Source: Mycolicibacterium lutetiense (GTDB lineage: Bacteria > Actinomycetota > Actinomycetes > Mycobacteriales > Mycobacteriaceae). From it: a DNA stretch of 64,000 nucleotides. This document shows, one piece after another, positions 1 through 9,268 of the stretch (position 1 is its first letter; every line of letters begins with the position of its first letter). The DNA is taken from assembly GCF_017876775.1 (NCBI RefSeq), contig NZ_JAGIOP010000002.1:3162001-3226000 (forward strand), read 5' to 3'. The notes under the pieces were generated by a model. It made no database searches. It had not been told where the DNA came from and worked only from the letters and a program-made list of their open reading frames with translations. The position numbers were made by a program, and so were the translations under genes.

Positions 1-1015
1 GGTTGGAGAAGTTGGTCAGACCCGGCAGAACCGGCAGAGTCACGATGCCACCCTGGTTGGGCGAGACGATGTTGAGCACGTTGGCCGCCAGGTTCGGGTA
101 GGTGTGCAGACCCGTCTCCAGACCATTGCGCGGTTCCGGCTGCAGGATCGCCGTCGTCGCCTCCGACAAGTTGTTGATGTCGTGCGTCAGCACGCCACCG
201 TTCTTGTCCAGGAAGTCACGGGTGGTCTTGAGCACCTTGTTGAGGTCCTGCAGGGCCGTCGCCAACTCCTGGTCGGTGTTCGTGAACGAGTTGGTGAACT
301 GAGCCAGATCGTTGTTCAGCGCCACGAACTGCTGATCGCTCTTGTGCAGGGCATTGACGAACAACGCCAGGCTCTTGACCACCTGGAAGAAGTCGCCGCG
401 GCCCTGGTTGAGCGTGGTCAGCGCCTCCGACAACCCGTTGAGGGTGCGGTTGAGCTGGTCACCCTTGCCCTGGAAGCCATCGGCGAAGGAGTCGATGACG
501 TCGCCGAACGGGCCCTTGGGCTGCGCCGCGGTCGGGCCGAGTTCGTCGAGCAGGCGGGTGATCTGGTTGCGCAACTCGTCGTACTCGACCGGGATCTGGG
601 TGTTCTCGATCGGGATCACCGCGTTGTTCTGCAACCGCGGCCCACCCGTGTAGGGCGGGGACAACTGGATGACGCGCGAGGCCACCAGGCTCGGGTTCAG
701 CACAGACGCCGTGACGTTCTCGGCCACCTTGTACTTGTTGTTGACGTGGAAGACGACCTTCATCTTGTCGCCGTCGGTCTCGATGCTGTCGATCGCACCG
801 ACCTTGACGCCCATGATGAGGACCTTGTCACCGGGGTACAGCGCGAGCACCTCGGGGAAGTACGCGGTGACCGTGGTGTTGGTCATCTTCTTGTACAGGT
901 TCAGGCCGAAGTAACCCAGCACCAGGGCTGCTGCCACCGCCAACGCACCGACGATGACAGCTGCCCGGGAAGCCTTGGGCAACTTGATGTTTCGAACGTT
1001 AAATACTGTTGACAT
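1..1015 (-). CDS. mce1D: Mce family protein Mce1D (partial, C-terminus outside window)
   Basis: Substrate-binding/tunnel subunit of the Mce1 lipid importer in the cell envelope. The reading starts at an ATG at 1015, nine bases after the mce1C stop, and is open to the window edge. One N-terminal membrane anchor (about residues 17-38) is followed by the Mce domain from about residue 47, with the family string YPGDKVLIMGVKVG, and then the long helical region. The sequence matches my recollection of M. tuberculosis Rv0172 closely (PPYTGGP, PKGPFGD, GRGDF). It is the sixth Mce1 operon gene seen here; E and F should lie to the left. Confidence 0.93.
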   Translation of the reverse strand, partial: MSTVFNVRNIKLPKASRAAVIVGALAVAAALVLGYFGLNLYKKMTNTTVTAYFPEVLALYPGDKVLIMGVKVGAIDSIETDGDKMKVVFHVNNKYKVAENVTASVLNPSLVASRVIQLSPPYTGGPRLQNNAVIPIENTQIPVEYDELRNQITRLLDELGPTAAQPKGPFGDVIDSFADGFQGKGDQLNRTLNGLSEALTTLNQGRGDFFQVVKSLALFVNALHKSDQQFVALNNDLAQFTNSFTNTDQELATALQDLNKVLKTTRDFLDKNGGVLTHDINNLSEATTAILQPEPRNGLETGLHTYPNLAANVLNIVSPNQGGIVTLPVLPGLTNFSN

Positions 1016-1024
1016 AGCTGCGGC

Positions 1025-2602
1025 CTATCCCTGCGACCCGGGCGGAAGGAACGGCGGATTACCCGGTAGCGGCGGTGTGCCCGCCGGTCCGGCGTCCGGC
1101 CCCGGTCCCGGCGGTGCCGGAGGAGCGTTCACCGGCGCCGGGTGCGGCGCGTAACCCGGGATGGGTCCGGGCGCCACGGGGATCGGGGCGATCGGAACGG
1201 TGCGGGCTCCCGGCGGACCGGGCGCCAGCTCGACCGGTGCACCCGGCTGATCCGGCGGCATGTCTCCGGGGATGGCCGCGCTGGGCACACCCGGCGAATG
1301 CGCGACGCCGTCAGGATTCGGCGCCGAGGTCGCCACGTCCGGCGGGCCGTAATTGGGTCCGAACGGGTTGTCCCCGAACGGTCCCACGGTGGCGCCCGCA
1401 CACGGCAGCGGGTTACCCGGGCTCGGGATCCCGGCCGCGGTCGGCGTGTAGGAGCACGGCGATCCGGGCGGCACGGCGGGTCCCGGATGCTCCGGGGTGC
1501 CTTCCAGCGGCGTCGGGGCCGGCGGCGGGGCGCCGTTCTCGAAGCGCTTGCCATTCGGATCCGGGAAGCGGAACGCGGGCAGGCCGGCGTTACGCCAGAA
1601 CTCCTCGGGATCGATGCCGCGCTTCTTGAACGCGGAATCGACGAACGGCTGCAGGATCTGCGGCGGGATCAGGTTGACGAGCATCACCTTGAAGTACGGG
1701 CCCGAGGCCAGTGCCTCCGCCAGTGAGGTGATGAACTTGCCTGCAATAGTGAGGGTGTCGGCCAGATCCTGCTTACGCTCGACCAGCAGGTCGCTGACGG
1801 TACGCAACTGCTCCAGCACGTGGTTGAGGTTCGGGTTGTCGTTGATCAGACCCTCGACCTCACGCGACACCGTCGACACCCGCTCCAGCAGCATGCTGAC
1901 GGCCTGGCCACGTTCGTTGACCGCGGCCAGCAGGGTCTGTGCGTTCACCAACAGCTGGTTGACCTGCGTGCTGCGGTCACCGAGCACCGTGGCGATCTTG
2001 TTGGCATTCGCCAGCAGCTTCTTGACGTCCTCGTCGCGCTTACCGATGGTCTCGGAGAACTTGGCCACCCCGTCCAGCGCGGCGCTCAGGTGCGGCGAGG
2101 TCTGATCGACCGTCTCCGACAACACGTTCAGCGATTCCTTGACGGACGCCGTATCCCAGCCCGACGCATTGCGCGTGACATCGAGGAACGCGTCGTAGAT
2201 CTGATACGGCGTCGTCGTCTGCCCCAGCGGCAGCATCCCGCGCGGGGGCAGCGTCTGGCTGCCGCGCGGCTGGATCTCGATGTTCTTACGACCCAGGATC
2301 GTGTCGGTACGGATCGCCGCACGGCTCTCGGTACCGATCGTCTTCCCACCCAGGGTGTAGCCGATCTCGACCTTGTCGCCGTTGATGTCCATGCTCTTGA
2401 CGGTGCCGACATCCATACCCGCGATGCGCACCTTGTCGCCCAGGTTCAGGCCTCCGGTATCGGAGAACTGGCCGTAGTACGTGGGGACGGCGAACAGCAT
2501 CGGCACGCTCGTCAGCGTCGAACCGACGCCGATCACCAGCGCCACCACCACAACGCCCATGAGGCCTTTGCGGAAGCGGTCGGAACCTTGCAGTGTCCTC
2601 AT
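1025..2602 (-). CDS. mce1C: Mce family protein Mce1C
   Basis: 525-residue Mce1 transporter subunit. The start at 2602 (MRTLQ) overlaps the mce1B stop as ATGA, which favours it over the in-frame ATG at 2614. There is one membrane anchor at about residues 13-31, then the Mce domain (FAVPTYYGQF, GDKVRIAGMDVG), a helical domain with NDNPNLNHVLEQLRTVSD, and a low-complexity Pro/Gly-rich tail over roughly the last 160 residues, typical of MceC. It acts with Mce1A, B, D, E and F as a hexameric tunnel moving fatty or mycolic acids across the envelope (family knowledge). Confidence 0.94.
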   Translation of the reverse strand: MRTLQGSDRFRKGLMGVVVVALVIGVGSTLTSVPMLFAVPTYYGQFSDTGGLNLGDKVRIAGMDVGTVKSMDINGDKVEIGYTLGGKTIGTESRAAIRTDTILGRKNIEIQPRGSQTLPPRGMLPLGQTTTPYQIYDAFLDVTRNASGWDTASVKESLNVLSETVDQTSPHLSAALDGVAKFSETIGKRDEDVKKLLANANKIATVLGDRSTQVNQLLVNAQTLLAAVNERGQAVSMLLERVSTVSREVEGLINDNPNLNHVLEQLRTVSDLLVERKQDLADTLTIAGKFITSLAEALASGPYFKVMLVNLIPPQILQPFVDSAFKKRGIDPEEFWRNAGLPAFRFPDPNGKRFENGAPPPAPTPLEGTPEHPGPAVPPGSPCSYTPTAAGIPSPGNPLPCAGATVGPFGDNPFGPNYGPPDVATSAPNPDGVAHSPGVPSAAIPGDMPPDQPGAPVELAPGPPGARTVPIAPIPVAPGPIPGYAPHPAPVNAPPAPPGPGPDAGPAGTPPLPGNPPFLPPGSQG

Positions 2603-3630
2603 CTCGGCGTGCACCTACCCGACGGCTGTGAACTGAGTTTGACGGTTCGGACAGGGCCACCTGGCTGCAACCCGTTGAGCTTCAACGAGAGGTCGCAGGC
2701 GTAGAAGTTGAAGAAGTCACCGTAGATGCCACCGGCGCGGCCGATGATCTTCAACGCTTGCGGGAACTGCACCAGGATGTCGTTCAGCTGCTGCTTCTGG
2801 TCGATCAGCGGCTGCTGGATCACCTCGAGGTAGCCGACGGTGTCCTTGAGCAGCGGACGGTTGTCGGACAGCAGGTCCGCCAGCGAGCCGGCCGCGTTGC
2901 TGATGTTGGCCACCGAGGATCCGATCGGATCGGCCCGGTTCTTCAACCCGGTGATCAGCGTCTCGAAGTTCTTGAGGGTGTCATCGAACTGCTGCTGATG
3001 CGCGACGGTGGTGTCCAGCACGATGTTGAGGTTCTTGATCACCTCACCGATGGCCTGATCCCGATCGGCGATGCTCTGGGTGAGCTGCGCCGTCTGGTCC
3101 AGGATGTCGTTGATGGTGCCGCCCTGGCCCTGGAAGATCGTGATGATCGACTTGGAGATGGTGTTGACCTTCTCCGGGCTCAACGACTGGAACAGCGGCC
3201 GGAAACCGCCGACGAGCGCGTCGAGGTCGAGCGCGGGCTCGGTACGTTCCAGCGGAATGGTGCTGCCCGGCGGGATCTTCGTGTTGCTCTCACCGCGCTT
3301 GAGCTCCAGGTAGCGGTTACCGATGAGGTCCTGGTAGCGGATCGCGGCCGTGGTCTGGTCGAACAACGGCAGCGACTTCTCGACGTTGAACGTGACTTCG
3401 GCCTGCTGGCCACCGTTGACCAGCTTGACGCCCGAGACCTTGCCGACCTCGACACCGGAGGCACGGACGAACTGCCCGGTGCGCAGACCGCTGACGTTCT
3501 TGAAGATCGCCGAGTACTCGGAGGTCCGGTTGAACCGGATCTGACCGAAGACCACGAAGATGATCGCAGTAAAGGTGAGCAGCACCAGTGAGAAGATGCC
3601 GAGCTTGATAAGCGTGCCCTTGATGCTCAT
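2599..3630 (-). CDS. mce1B: Mce family protein Mce1B
   Basis: 343-residue Mce1 subunit. The start ATG at 3630 overlaps the mce1A stop (ATGA); the longer frame to 3759 would lie inside mce1A and is rejected. Membrane anchor at about residues 9-29, then the Mce domain (SGLRTGQFVRASGVEVGKV) and helical DUF3407-type region. The stop overlaps mce1C by four bases, so translation of the three mce genes is probably coupled. Confidence 0.94.
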   Translation of the reverse strand: MSIKGTLIKLGIFSLVLLTFTAIIFVVFGQIRFNRTSEYSAIFKNVSGLRTGQFVRASGVEVGKVSGVKLVNGGQQAEVTFNVEKSLPLFDQTTAAIRYQDLIGNRYLELKRGESNTKIPPGSTIPLERTEPALDLDALVGGFRPLFQSLSPEKVNTISKSIITIFQGQGGTINDILDQTAQLTQSIADRDQAIGEVIKNLNIVLDTTVAHQQQFDDTLKNFETLITGLKNRADPIGSSVANISNAAGSLADLLSDNRPLLKDTVGYLEVIQQPLIDQKQQLNDILVQFPQALKIIGRAGGIYGDFFNFYACDLSLKLNGLQPGGPVRTVKLSSQPSGRCTPR

Positions 3631-4856
3631 GGGTTGATCGTGTTCTCCCCCACTTGGCGGCCCCACACGTACTCGGCCACGAGCGGCTGCCCCAGCTCGA
3701 GGTGGTTGTACGGGGCGATCGATGCACCGGTATCCATCACCAGGTACGGCATTGGCCACAGGTCTTTCGTGACCGGCTGCCAGCAGCCGGGCCGGCCCTC
3801 GGGCCCGCCCTTGGCGTTGACCCGCGGCAGGTTGTCCGGATAGACGTACGGGTTGCCGACGCCGACCACCAGCGAATGCGTCTGCAGCGAGTAGCCGTTA
3901 CCACCAAGCGCGCCGGCGAGTTTCGGCCCGGCGTCGTGGTAGTTGCGGATCGTGCAGAACAGCGCCGGGCTGTACTTGTCCAGCAGGGCCGAGGTGGGCA
4001 GCAGATCCTGAGCACCACGAACCAGATACGGGCCGCCGCGCTCGAAGATGTCACCACCGGTGTTACCGAAACCGACCGCCGCGACCAACGCCTGATCCAG
4101 ATTGCCGCGCTGCTCATTGAGCGTGCGCGCCGTCGTCACCGCATTGGTCAGACCGTCGAACAGATCCGGCGCGGCATTCGCATACACCTCACCCAAATCG
4201 GCCAGACCCGCCGTATCCCGACGGATCTGAGGCATCCGCGGATTCAGGTCGGCCAGAATGTCATTGCCGTTGACAATCGACTGACCGAACTTGTCCCCCA
4301 ACCCGTCCAGCGCCTGCGCCGTCGCAGTCAGCGTCTGATTCAGCTTGATCGGGTCGATCTGCTCAGAGATCGCGGTGATCGTCTCGAACAGCGTGTTGAA
4401 CTCTGTCGTCACCCCCTGCGCCCGGATCGGCGTGGACGGCGACAACCGCTCCTTCGACGGATTCGACGGCGACAGGAACGAGATGTACTTGTTGCCGAAC
4501 ACCGTGGTGGCCCGCAGTTCGGCACTCACGTTCTCCGGGATCAGCTTCAGATACTGGGGCTTGACGTCCAGCGTCAGCTTGGCTTCCGGATTGTCGTCGA
4601 CGGTGACGACGTCGACGGAGGCCAGGCGGCCGATGGGCACCCCGTTGAAGGTGACCTTCGAGCCCGGATCCATCGACAGACCCGCCCGACCCGACAACAC
4701 GGTCAGCTGTGTCCTCTTCTCGAACGTTCCGCGGAACTGCATCCACGTCAACGCGAGAATCAGGGTGGTGACGAGGGCGAGGACCAAGCCCGCCAACTTG
4801 TACGGCGGGATCTTCGGCTTGTTCAGGGGCGCGTGCGGCGCTGTCGACTCGGCCAT
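3627..4856 (-). CDS. mce1A: Mce family protein Mce1A
   Basis: 409-residue founding subunit of the Mce1 importer. N-terminal cytoplasmic Lys/Pro stretch, membrane anchor at about residues 21-39, Mce domain (GLSMDPGSKVTFNGVPIGRL) and a long C-terminal domain. It is shorter than the 454-residue M. tuberculosis Mce1A as I remember it, mostly through a shorter C-terminus. It starts four bases after the yrbE1B stop. In M. tuberculosis the protein is linked to host-cell entry and fatty-acid uptake; in a saprophyte the lipid-uptake role is the safer reading. Confidence 0.94.
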   Translation of the reverse strand: MAESTAPHAPLNKPKIPPYKLAGLVLALVTTLILALTWMQFRGTFEKRTQLTVLSGRAGLSMDPGSKVTFNGVPIGRLASVDVVTVDDNPEAKLTLDVKPQYLKLIPENVSAELRATTVFGNKYISFLSPSNPSKERLSPSTPIRAQGVTTEFNTLFETITAISEQIDPIKLNQTLTATAQALDGLGDKFGQSIVNGNDILADLNPRMPQIRRDTAGLADLGEVYANAAPDLFDGLTNAVTTARTLNEQRGNLDQALVAAVGFGNTGGDIFERGGPYLVRGAQDLLPTSALLDKYSPALFCTIRNYHDAGPKLAGALGGNGYSLQTHSLVVGVGNPYVYPDNLPRVNAKGGPEGRPGCWQPVTKDLWPMPYLVMDTGASIAPYNHLELGQPLVAEYVWGRQVGENTINP

Positions 4857-4860
4857 GCCG

Positions 4861-5730
4861 CTACACCGTGAGGTTGAAGTTGGGGTCGGTGCCGTACAGC
4901 GCCAACGATGCCAACAGGACCACCAACACGATTGCGATCAACGAGGTTCGCATCGACCTTCCCACTGCCTCACCCACACCGACGGCACCTCCACTGGCGT
5001 AATAGCCGAAGTAGCAGTGGTTCAACATGACCACGATCGACATGATGATGACCTGGAGGAACGACCACATCACGTCGTCGACGCGCAGGAACGTATGGAA
5101 GTAGTGCTCATAGGTTCCCACCGACTGCGAGTAGAAGACCGTCGTCACGAACTGCGCAGACAGGAAGGACAGCAGAACCGCCGCGGCGTACAGCGGGATG
5201 ATGACGATCGACCCGGCGATGAGCCGGGTGGACACCAGGTACGAAATCGACCGGATGCCCATCACCTCCAGCGCGTCGACCTCTTCACTGATGCGCATGG
5301 CGCCGAGTTCGGCGGTGGCGCCGGCACCGACTGTGGAAGCCAGAGCCTGGCCGGTGACGACCGGGGCAACGACGCGGATGTTCGCCAGGGCGGCGAAGAA
5401 GCCGGTGAAGGCCTCGACGCCGATATTGCCCAGGGACGCGAAGCCCTGGATGGCGATCAGCGAGCCGGCCGACAGCGTGACGAAACCGATGATGGCCACG
5501 GTGCCGCCGATGACGGCCATGGCGCCGGTACCCATGCCGATCTCGGCGACCAGCCGCAGCGCTTCACGGCGGTAGTGCCGGAACGCATGCGGGATGGAGC
5601 CGATCGCCTGGACGACGAACCACGCGACGTGGCCCATGCTGTCGAGAAACCGGGCCGGAGTGCCCGCGATGTCTGAGGTGCGCGAGAACGCCCGGGGGAA
5701 CCGGGACCTAAGGACTGTTGCGGTACTCAT
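4861..5730 (-). CDS. yrbE1B: MlaE-type permease YrbE1B
   Basis: 289-residue integral membrane permease of the Mce1 ABC importer, MlaE family (five to six hydrophobic segments, conserved cytoplasmic stretch AMRISEEVDALEVMGI). The start at 5730 (MSTATVL) is chosen because it lies one base after the yrbE1A stop with a GGGGGG-rich ribosome site; the frame upstream to 5775 lies inside yrbE1A. It should pair with YrbE1A in the inner membrane and with an ATPase (MceG/Mkl) encoded elsewhere. Confidence 0.95.
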   Translation of the reverse strand: MSTATVLRSRFPRAFSRTSDIAGTPARFLDSMGHVAWFVVQAIGSIPHAFRHYRREALRLVAEIGMGTGAMAVIGGTVAIIGFVTLSAGSLIAIQGFASLGNIGVEAFTGFFAALANIRVVAPVVTGQALASTVGAGATAELGAMRISEEVDALEVMGIRSISYLVSTRLIAGSIVIIPLYAAAVLLSFLSAQFVTTVFYSQSVGTYEHYFHTFLRVDDVMWSFLQVIIMSIVVMLNHCYFGYYASGGAVGVGEAVGRSMRTSLIAIVLVVLLASLALYGTDPNFNLTV

Positions 5731-5731
5731 G

Positions 5732-6532
5732 TCACCCCCCTGTTCCGAACCGCACACCGATGGTGGTGAGCACAACGTTGACTGCGAACAATGCGACCAC
5801 GCACAACACCAGGGTCTCGTTCACCGCGGTCCCGACACCCTTGGATCCACCGGCCACCGTCAGGCCCCGGTAGCAACCGACGAGCCCGGCGATCAGGCCG
5901 AACAGGGTGGCCTTGATGACCGAGATCATCACCTCGGGGAATCCGGTGAGCAGGGTCAGTGTGGACACGTAGGCACCGGCGGACACGTTCTGGACATAGA
6001 CGCCGAAGAAGAAGCCACCGATCAGACCGATCGTGATCACGGCGCCGTTGAGCATGAAGGCCACGAATGTCGAGGCGACTACCCGGGGAACGACCAGCCG
6101 TTCGATCGGGTCGATGCCCAGCACCTCGAGCGCGTCGATCTCCTCGCGCACGGTACGCGCGCCGAGGTCTGCGCAAATCGCAGTCGATCCGGCACCAGCT
6201 ACCACGAGCACCGTCACCAGAGGACCTAGCTGCGTGACCGCGCCGAGGGCCGCACCCGCGCCGGACACATCGGCCGCGCCGAATTCCGCCAACAGGATGT
6301 TCAGCGTGAAGATGATGAGAACGGTCAGTGGGATCGATACCGCGAGGGTGGGCAGGAACGCCACTCGAACCAGAAACCAGCTCTGCAGGACGAACTCTTT
6401 CCACTGGAAAGGCCGTGTGAGAAAGGCCTTTCCAGTGAGCACAGTCATCTTGAAGAAGCCACCGACCATAGCCAGCGGCTTCTCCAATTGACCACGTACG
6501 TAGCCGACGAGCCCGTCGGCGGGCGCCGTCAC
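5732..6532 (-). CDS. yrbE1A: MlaE-type permease YrbE1A
   Basis: 266-residue MlaE-family membrane permease, partner of YrbE1B. The cytoplasmic signature ARTVREEIDALEVLGIDPIE is present, followed by hydrophobic segments. The start is GTG at 6532 with AGGGGG six bases upstream. It is the first permease gene after a 241-bp gap behind fadD5, where a secondary operon promoter is likely. Confidence 0.95.
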   Translation of the reverse strand: MTAPADGLVGYVRGQLEKPLAMVGGFFKMTVLTGKAFLTRPFQWKEFVLQSWFLVRVAFLPTLAVSIPLTVLIIFTLNILLAEFGAADVSGAGAALGAVTQLGPLVTVLVVAGAGSTAICADLGARTVREEIDALEVLGIDPIERLVVPRVVASTFVAFMLNGAVITIGLIGGFFFGVYVQNVSAGAYVSTLTLLTGFPEVMISVIKATLFGLIAGLVGCYRGLTVAGGSKGVGTAVNETLVLCVVALFAVNVVLTTIGVRFGTGG

Positions 6533-6773
6533 CGGTGCGCCCCCTGGACGTGTCGCACGCCCCCTCCTCGCTGCCTGTCAGCCTGTGTGATCCGTCTCTC
6601 CCTACTCACCAGTAGTAATTGAGACCACCGGACTGTACCCGATAAAAACCGGGGCGTGCACCGCATCGTGTGGATTGTGCCATCAACCGTTAACAAGGGC
6701 AGGCAAAGACAGCAAACTTTCGCCGCGACCTGCAGAAACCGTTGACGCTGAGTTACTTTCGCACCCGTCAGCA
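6533..6773 (-). promoter_or_regulatory. fadD5-yrbE1A intergenic region, probable internal mce1 promoter
   Basis: Long gap in an otherwise tightly packed operon. On the minus strand there is a TACAGT -10-like hexamer (6637-6632) and, nearer fadD5, two copies of ACCGTTRAC (plus-strand 6686-6694 and 6738-6746) that may be binding sites. M. tuberculosis is known to have an independent promoter in the equivalent gap. A hydrophobic 81-codon minus-strand frame across the gap has no family look and is not called. Confidence 0.5.
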
Positions 6774-8366
6774 CTACTGGGCGTTGATGGGGGATCCGAA
6801 GCGCTCCCGGAGTTCGGTCTTGAGCACCTTGCCCGAGAGGTTGCGGGGTAGCGCATCAACGATTTCGAGCACTTTCGGATGCTTGTAGCGCGCCAGACGT
6901 TCGCTGAGGAAGCGGTCGAGATCCCCGAGATTCAAGGAATCGGACACAGCAGCTAAGGCAACTATGGCAACCGGAACCTCGCCCCACTTCTCATCGTGTC
7001 GACCGATCACCGCGACCTCGGTGATGGCGGGGTGCCCCGCCAGGACGTTCTCCACTTCGGCGCAGTAGATGTTCTCGCCACCGGAGATGATCATGTCCTT
7101 CTTGCGGTCGACGACCCAGATGTAGCCTTCCGCATCCTGACGGACCAGATCACCGGAGTGGAACCAGCCGCCGGCGAACGCCTCGGCGGTGGCCTTCGGG
7201 TTGTTCCAGTAGCCCGCCATCAATGTCGGGGCGCGGTAGACGATCTCGCCGACATCGCCGACGGGGACGTCGTTCATGTTCTCGTCCACCACGCGGGCCG
7301 AGACGGTGGGGATGACCTGCCCGACCGAACCGAGCTTGCGAATTGCGTCGTCTGCCAACAACATGCAGGTGACCGGGGACATCTCGGTCTGACCGAACGC
7401 CGCGAGGATCTGGCTGCCCGGGAAAGTCTCGGCCATCGCCCGCAGCAACGTGTCCGAAGCCGGAGCGGCGCCCCACGACAGCGCCCGCAGGCACAGGTCG
7501 CGCGGATTGGCTTTCTGCTCAGCACAAATCGCCTGCCACTGGGCGGGGACCAGGAAGATCGCGGTGACCTTCTCGGCCGCCAGCACGTCGAGCAACGCAC
7601 CCGGGTCGAACGCGCCGAGCGGATAGATGACCGTCGGCAGGCCGAGCGTCAGACCGGTGTTCACGTTTCCGGCGACACCGGCGATGTGGAACAGCGGGAC
7701 GCCGATGAAGCCGACGTCGTTGTTGATGTCGACGCCGGTGGTGAACAGGTTGGTCATGCTCTGCCCAACCAAGTTGTTGTGGGTCAGCACCGCGCCTTTG
7801 GGCCGGCCCGTCGTGCCCGAGGTGTACATGATCAGCGCGGGGGCGTCGCTCGGGATGTCGACCGGGTCGACCGGGGGCCCGTCTTCGGCGATCAGATCCT
7901 CGTAGCCGAGGACGCCATCTTCGGTAGCCGCATCCGCCACGATGACCGTCGACAGCGTCGCATCCAGATCGCGTACCGCCGTGGCGACTCCGGCGAGCAC
8001 GGGCTCGGTGACGATGACACTGGCCCCGCAGTCGCTGACCAGGAAGGCCACCTCAGGCGGCGTCATCCGGAAGTTCACCGGCACCGCGATGGCGCCGAGC
8101 TTGTTGGCTGCCAGCATCGCCTCGATGAACTCGGGCCGGTTCAGCATCAGGATCAGCACGCGGTCGCCGAAACCGACGCCGCGTCGGCTCAGGGCGCCGG
8201 CCAGCTTGGTCACCCGGTGGTCGAGCTCGCGCCACGTGGTGGTGTGCCCCAGGAACCGCAGGGCGGTCTTGTCGGGCTGCATGAGGGCATGCCGGGTCAG
8301 TTGGTTGGCCCAGTTCTGACGACGGGCCAGGTATGGCTGCTCGGTGGGGAACGGCTCGGCAGTCAA
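6774..8366 (-). CDS. fadD5: Fatty-acid--CoA ligase FadD5
   Basis: ANL-superfamily acyl-CoA synthetase of about 530 residues that activates fatty acids with ATP and CoA, probably lipids brought in by Mce1. The AMP-binding P-loop YTSGTTGRPKG lies near residue 181; GQTEMS, GWFHSGDL, DRKKDMIISGGENIY and the catalytic Lys region NLSGKVLKTEL are all present. I chose TTG at 8366 (LTAEPFP) because it has GGAG ten bases upstream and fits the M. tuberculosis N-terminus; an in-frame TTG at 8417 would add 17 residues and run over the operator. First gene of the mce1 operon, divergent from mce1R. Confidence 0.92.
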   Translation of the reverse strand: MTAEPFPTEQPYLARRQNWANQLTRHALMQPDKTALRFLGHTTTWRELDHRVTKLAGALSRRGVGFGDRVLILMLNRPEFIEAMLAANKLGAIAVPVNFRMTPPEVAFLVSDCGASVIVTEPVLAGVATAVRDLDATLSTVIVADAATEDGVLGYEDLIAEDGPPVDPVDIPSDAPALIMYTSGTTGRPKGAVLTHNNLVGQSMTNLFTTGVDINNDVGFIGVPLFHIAGVAGNVNTGLTLGLPTVIYPLGAFDPGALLDVLAAEKVTAIFLVPAQWQAICAEQKANPRDLCLRALSWGAAPASDTLLRAMAETFPGSQILAAFGQTEMSPVTCMLLADDAIRKLGSVGQVIPTVSARVVDENMNDVPVGDVGEIVYRAPTLMAGYWNNPKATAEAFAGGWFHSGDLVRQDAEGYIWVVDRKKDMIISGGENIYCAEVENVLAGHPAITEVAVIGRHDEKWGEVPVAIVALAAVSDSLNLGDLDRFLSERLARYKHPKVLEIVDALPRNLSGKVLKTELRERFGSPINAQ

Positions 8367-8405
8367 CGGATCTGTACTCCATCGGTATCGAGTTGCATGA
8401 ATTTT

Positions 8406-8421
8406 ATATTTGATCAAACAT
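8406..8421. promoter_or_regulatory. Palindromic operator candidate for Mce1R
   Basis: AT-rich 16-bp imperfect palindrome with a perfect TTTGATCAAA core (8409-8418) in the fadD5/mce1R divergent promoter region of a GC-rich genome. GntR/FadR-type regulators bind short palindromes of this size, so autoregulation and repression of the mce1 operon through this site is a reasonable inference. Confidence 0.5.
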
Positions 8422-8493
8422 TGGGGTTGCCCCGGTCACACTATGGCCTCGGCGCCTCCGCGACAAGCCCACCGGAAAGGCGACCGGATTCCC

Positions 8494-9186
8494 GTGAATG
8501 CACCTGCCAGAGCGGCCGTGCAACGCCGTCGCGGAGGTCGGCGCGAGCAACTCTCCGACGAGGTCGCCGCACAACTGCGGGCCGAGATCATGACCGGCAT
8601 CCTGCGACCCGGGACATTCATCCGCCTCGACGAGACCGCCGCGGCACTCGGGGTCAGCATCACTCCGGTGCGCGAGGCCCTGCGCACGCTGCGCGGCGAG
8701 GGCATGGTGCAGTTGGAGCCGCACCGCGGACACGTCGTCGTGCCCCTCACCCGCGCCGACATCGAGGACATCTTCTGGCTGCAGGCCACCATCGCGCGCG
8801 AGCTGGCCGCCACCGTCACGACCCGCATCACCGGAGCCCAGATCGACGAGCTGCAGCAGCTCAACGCCGAACTCGCGGCCGCCGTCGACGATCGGAACCC
8901 CGGGGCGATCTCGTCGGCCGAATTCGCCTTTCACCGGGCCTTCAACCACGCCAGCGGCCGGATCAAGCTGGCCTGGTTCCTGCTGCACGTCGCGCGGTAC
9001 CTACCGGCCCTGATCTATTCGACGGATCCGGAGTGGGGCACCGAGGCCGTCGAGAATCACCGGTCGCTGATCGACGCGCTGCGCCGGCGGGATGCGGCGG
9101 CTGCGGTCGAGCTCAATGCGAACCAGTTCACCGACGCCGCCCAGCGGCTCATCGCGCGGCTGGACGACATCGGGATGTGGGACTGA
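8494..9186 (+). CDS. mce1R: GntR/FadR-family regulator Mce1R
   Basis: 230-residue transcription factor: N-terminal winged helix (about 18-82, TFIRLDETAAALGVSITPVR then EALRTLRGEGMVQLEPHRG) and C-terminal all-helical FCD ligand domain. The start is GTG at 8494 (VNAPARA), agreeing with the M. tuberculosis protein; the frame further upstream crosses the operator. Divergent from fadD5, the position of Rv0165c, which represses the mce1 operon and probably senses a lipid or CoA derivative. Confidence 0.9.
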   Translation: MNAPARAAVQRRRGGRREQLSDEVAAQLRAEIMTGILRPGTFIRLDETAAALGVSITPVREALRTLRGEGMVQLEPHRGHVVVPLTRADIEDIFWLQATIARELAATVTTRITGAQIDELQQLNAELAAAVDDRNPGAISSAEFAFHRAFNHASGRIKLAWFLLHVARYLPALIYSTDPEWGTEAVENHRSLIDALRRRDAAAAVELNANQFTDAAQRLIARLDDIGMWD

Positions 9187-9268
9187 CCCGTACTTCGTCG
9201 AGTGCGACGCAGGCGTCGTTGCGCAGCGTCAGCAGCGACGTTTCCGTCGCATTCGGTGAAACGAGACC

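Noticed and set aside
104..1012. 302-codon open frame on the plus strand opposite mce1D
   Set aside because: Arg/Val/Leu-rich shadow of the mce1D coding strand, no domain; high GC keeps antisense frames open.
6529..6774. 81-codon minus-strand frame in the fadD5-yrbE1A gap
   Set aside because: No ribosome site or family resemblance; the region looks like promoter DNA and the frame overlaps the yrbE1A start.
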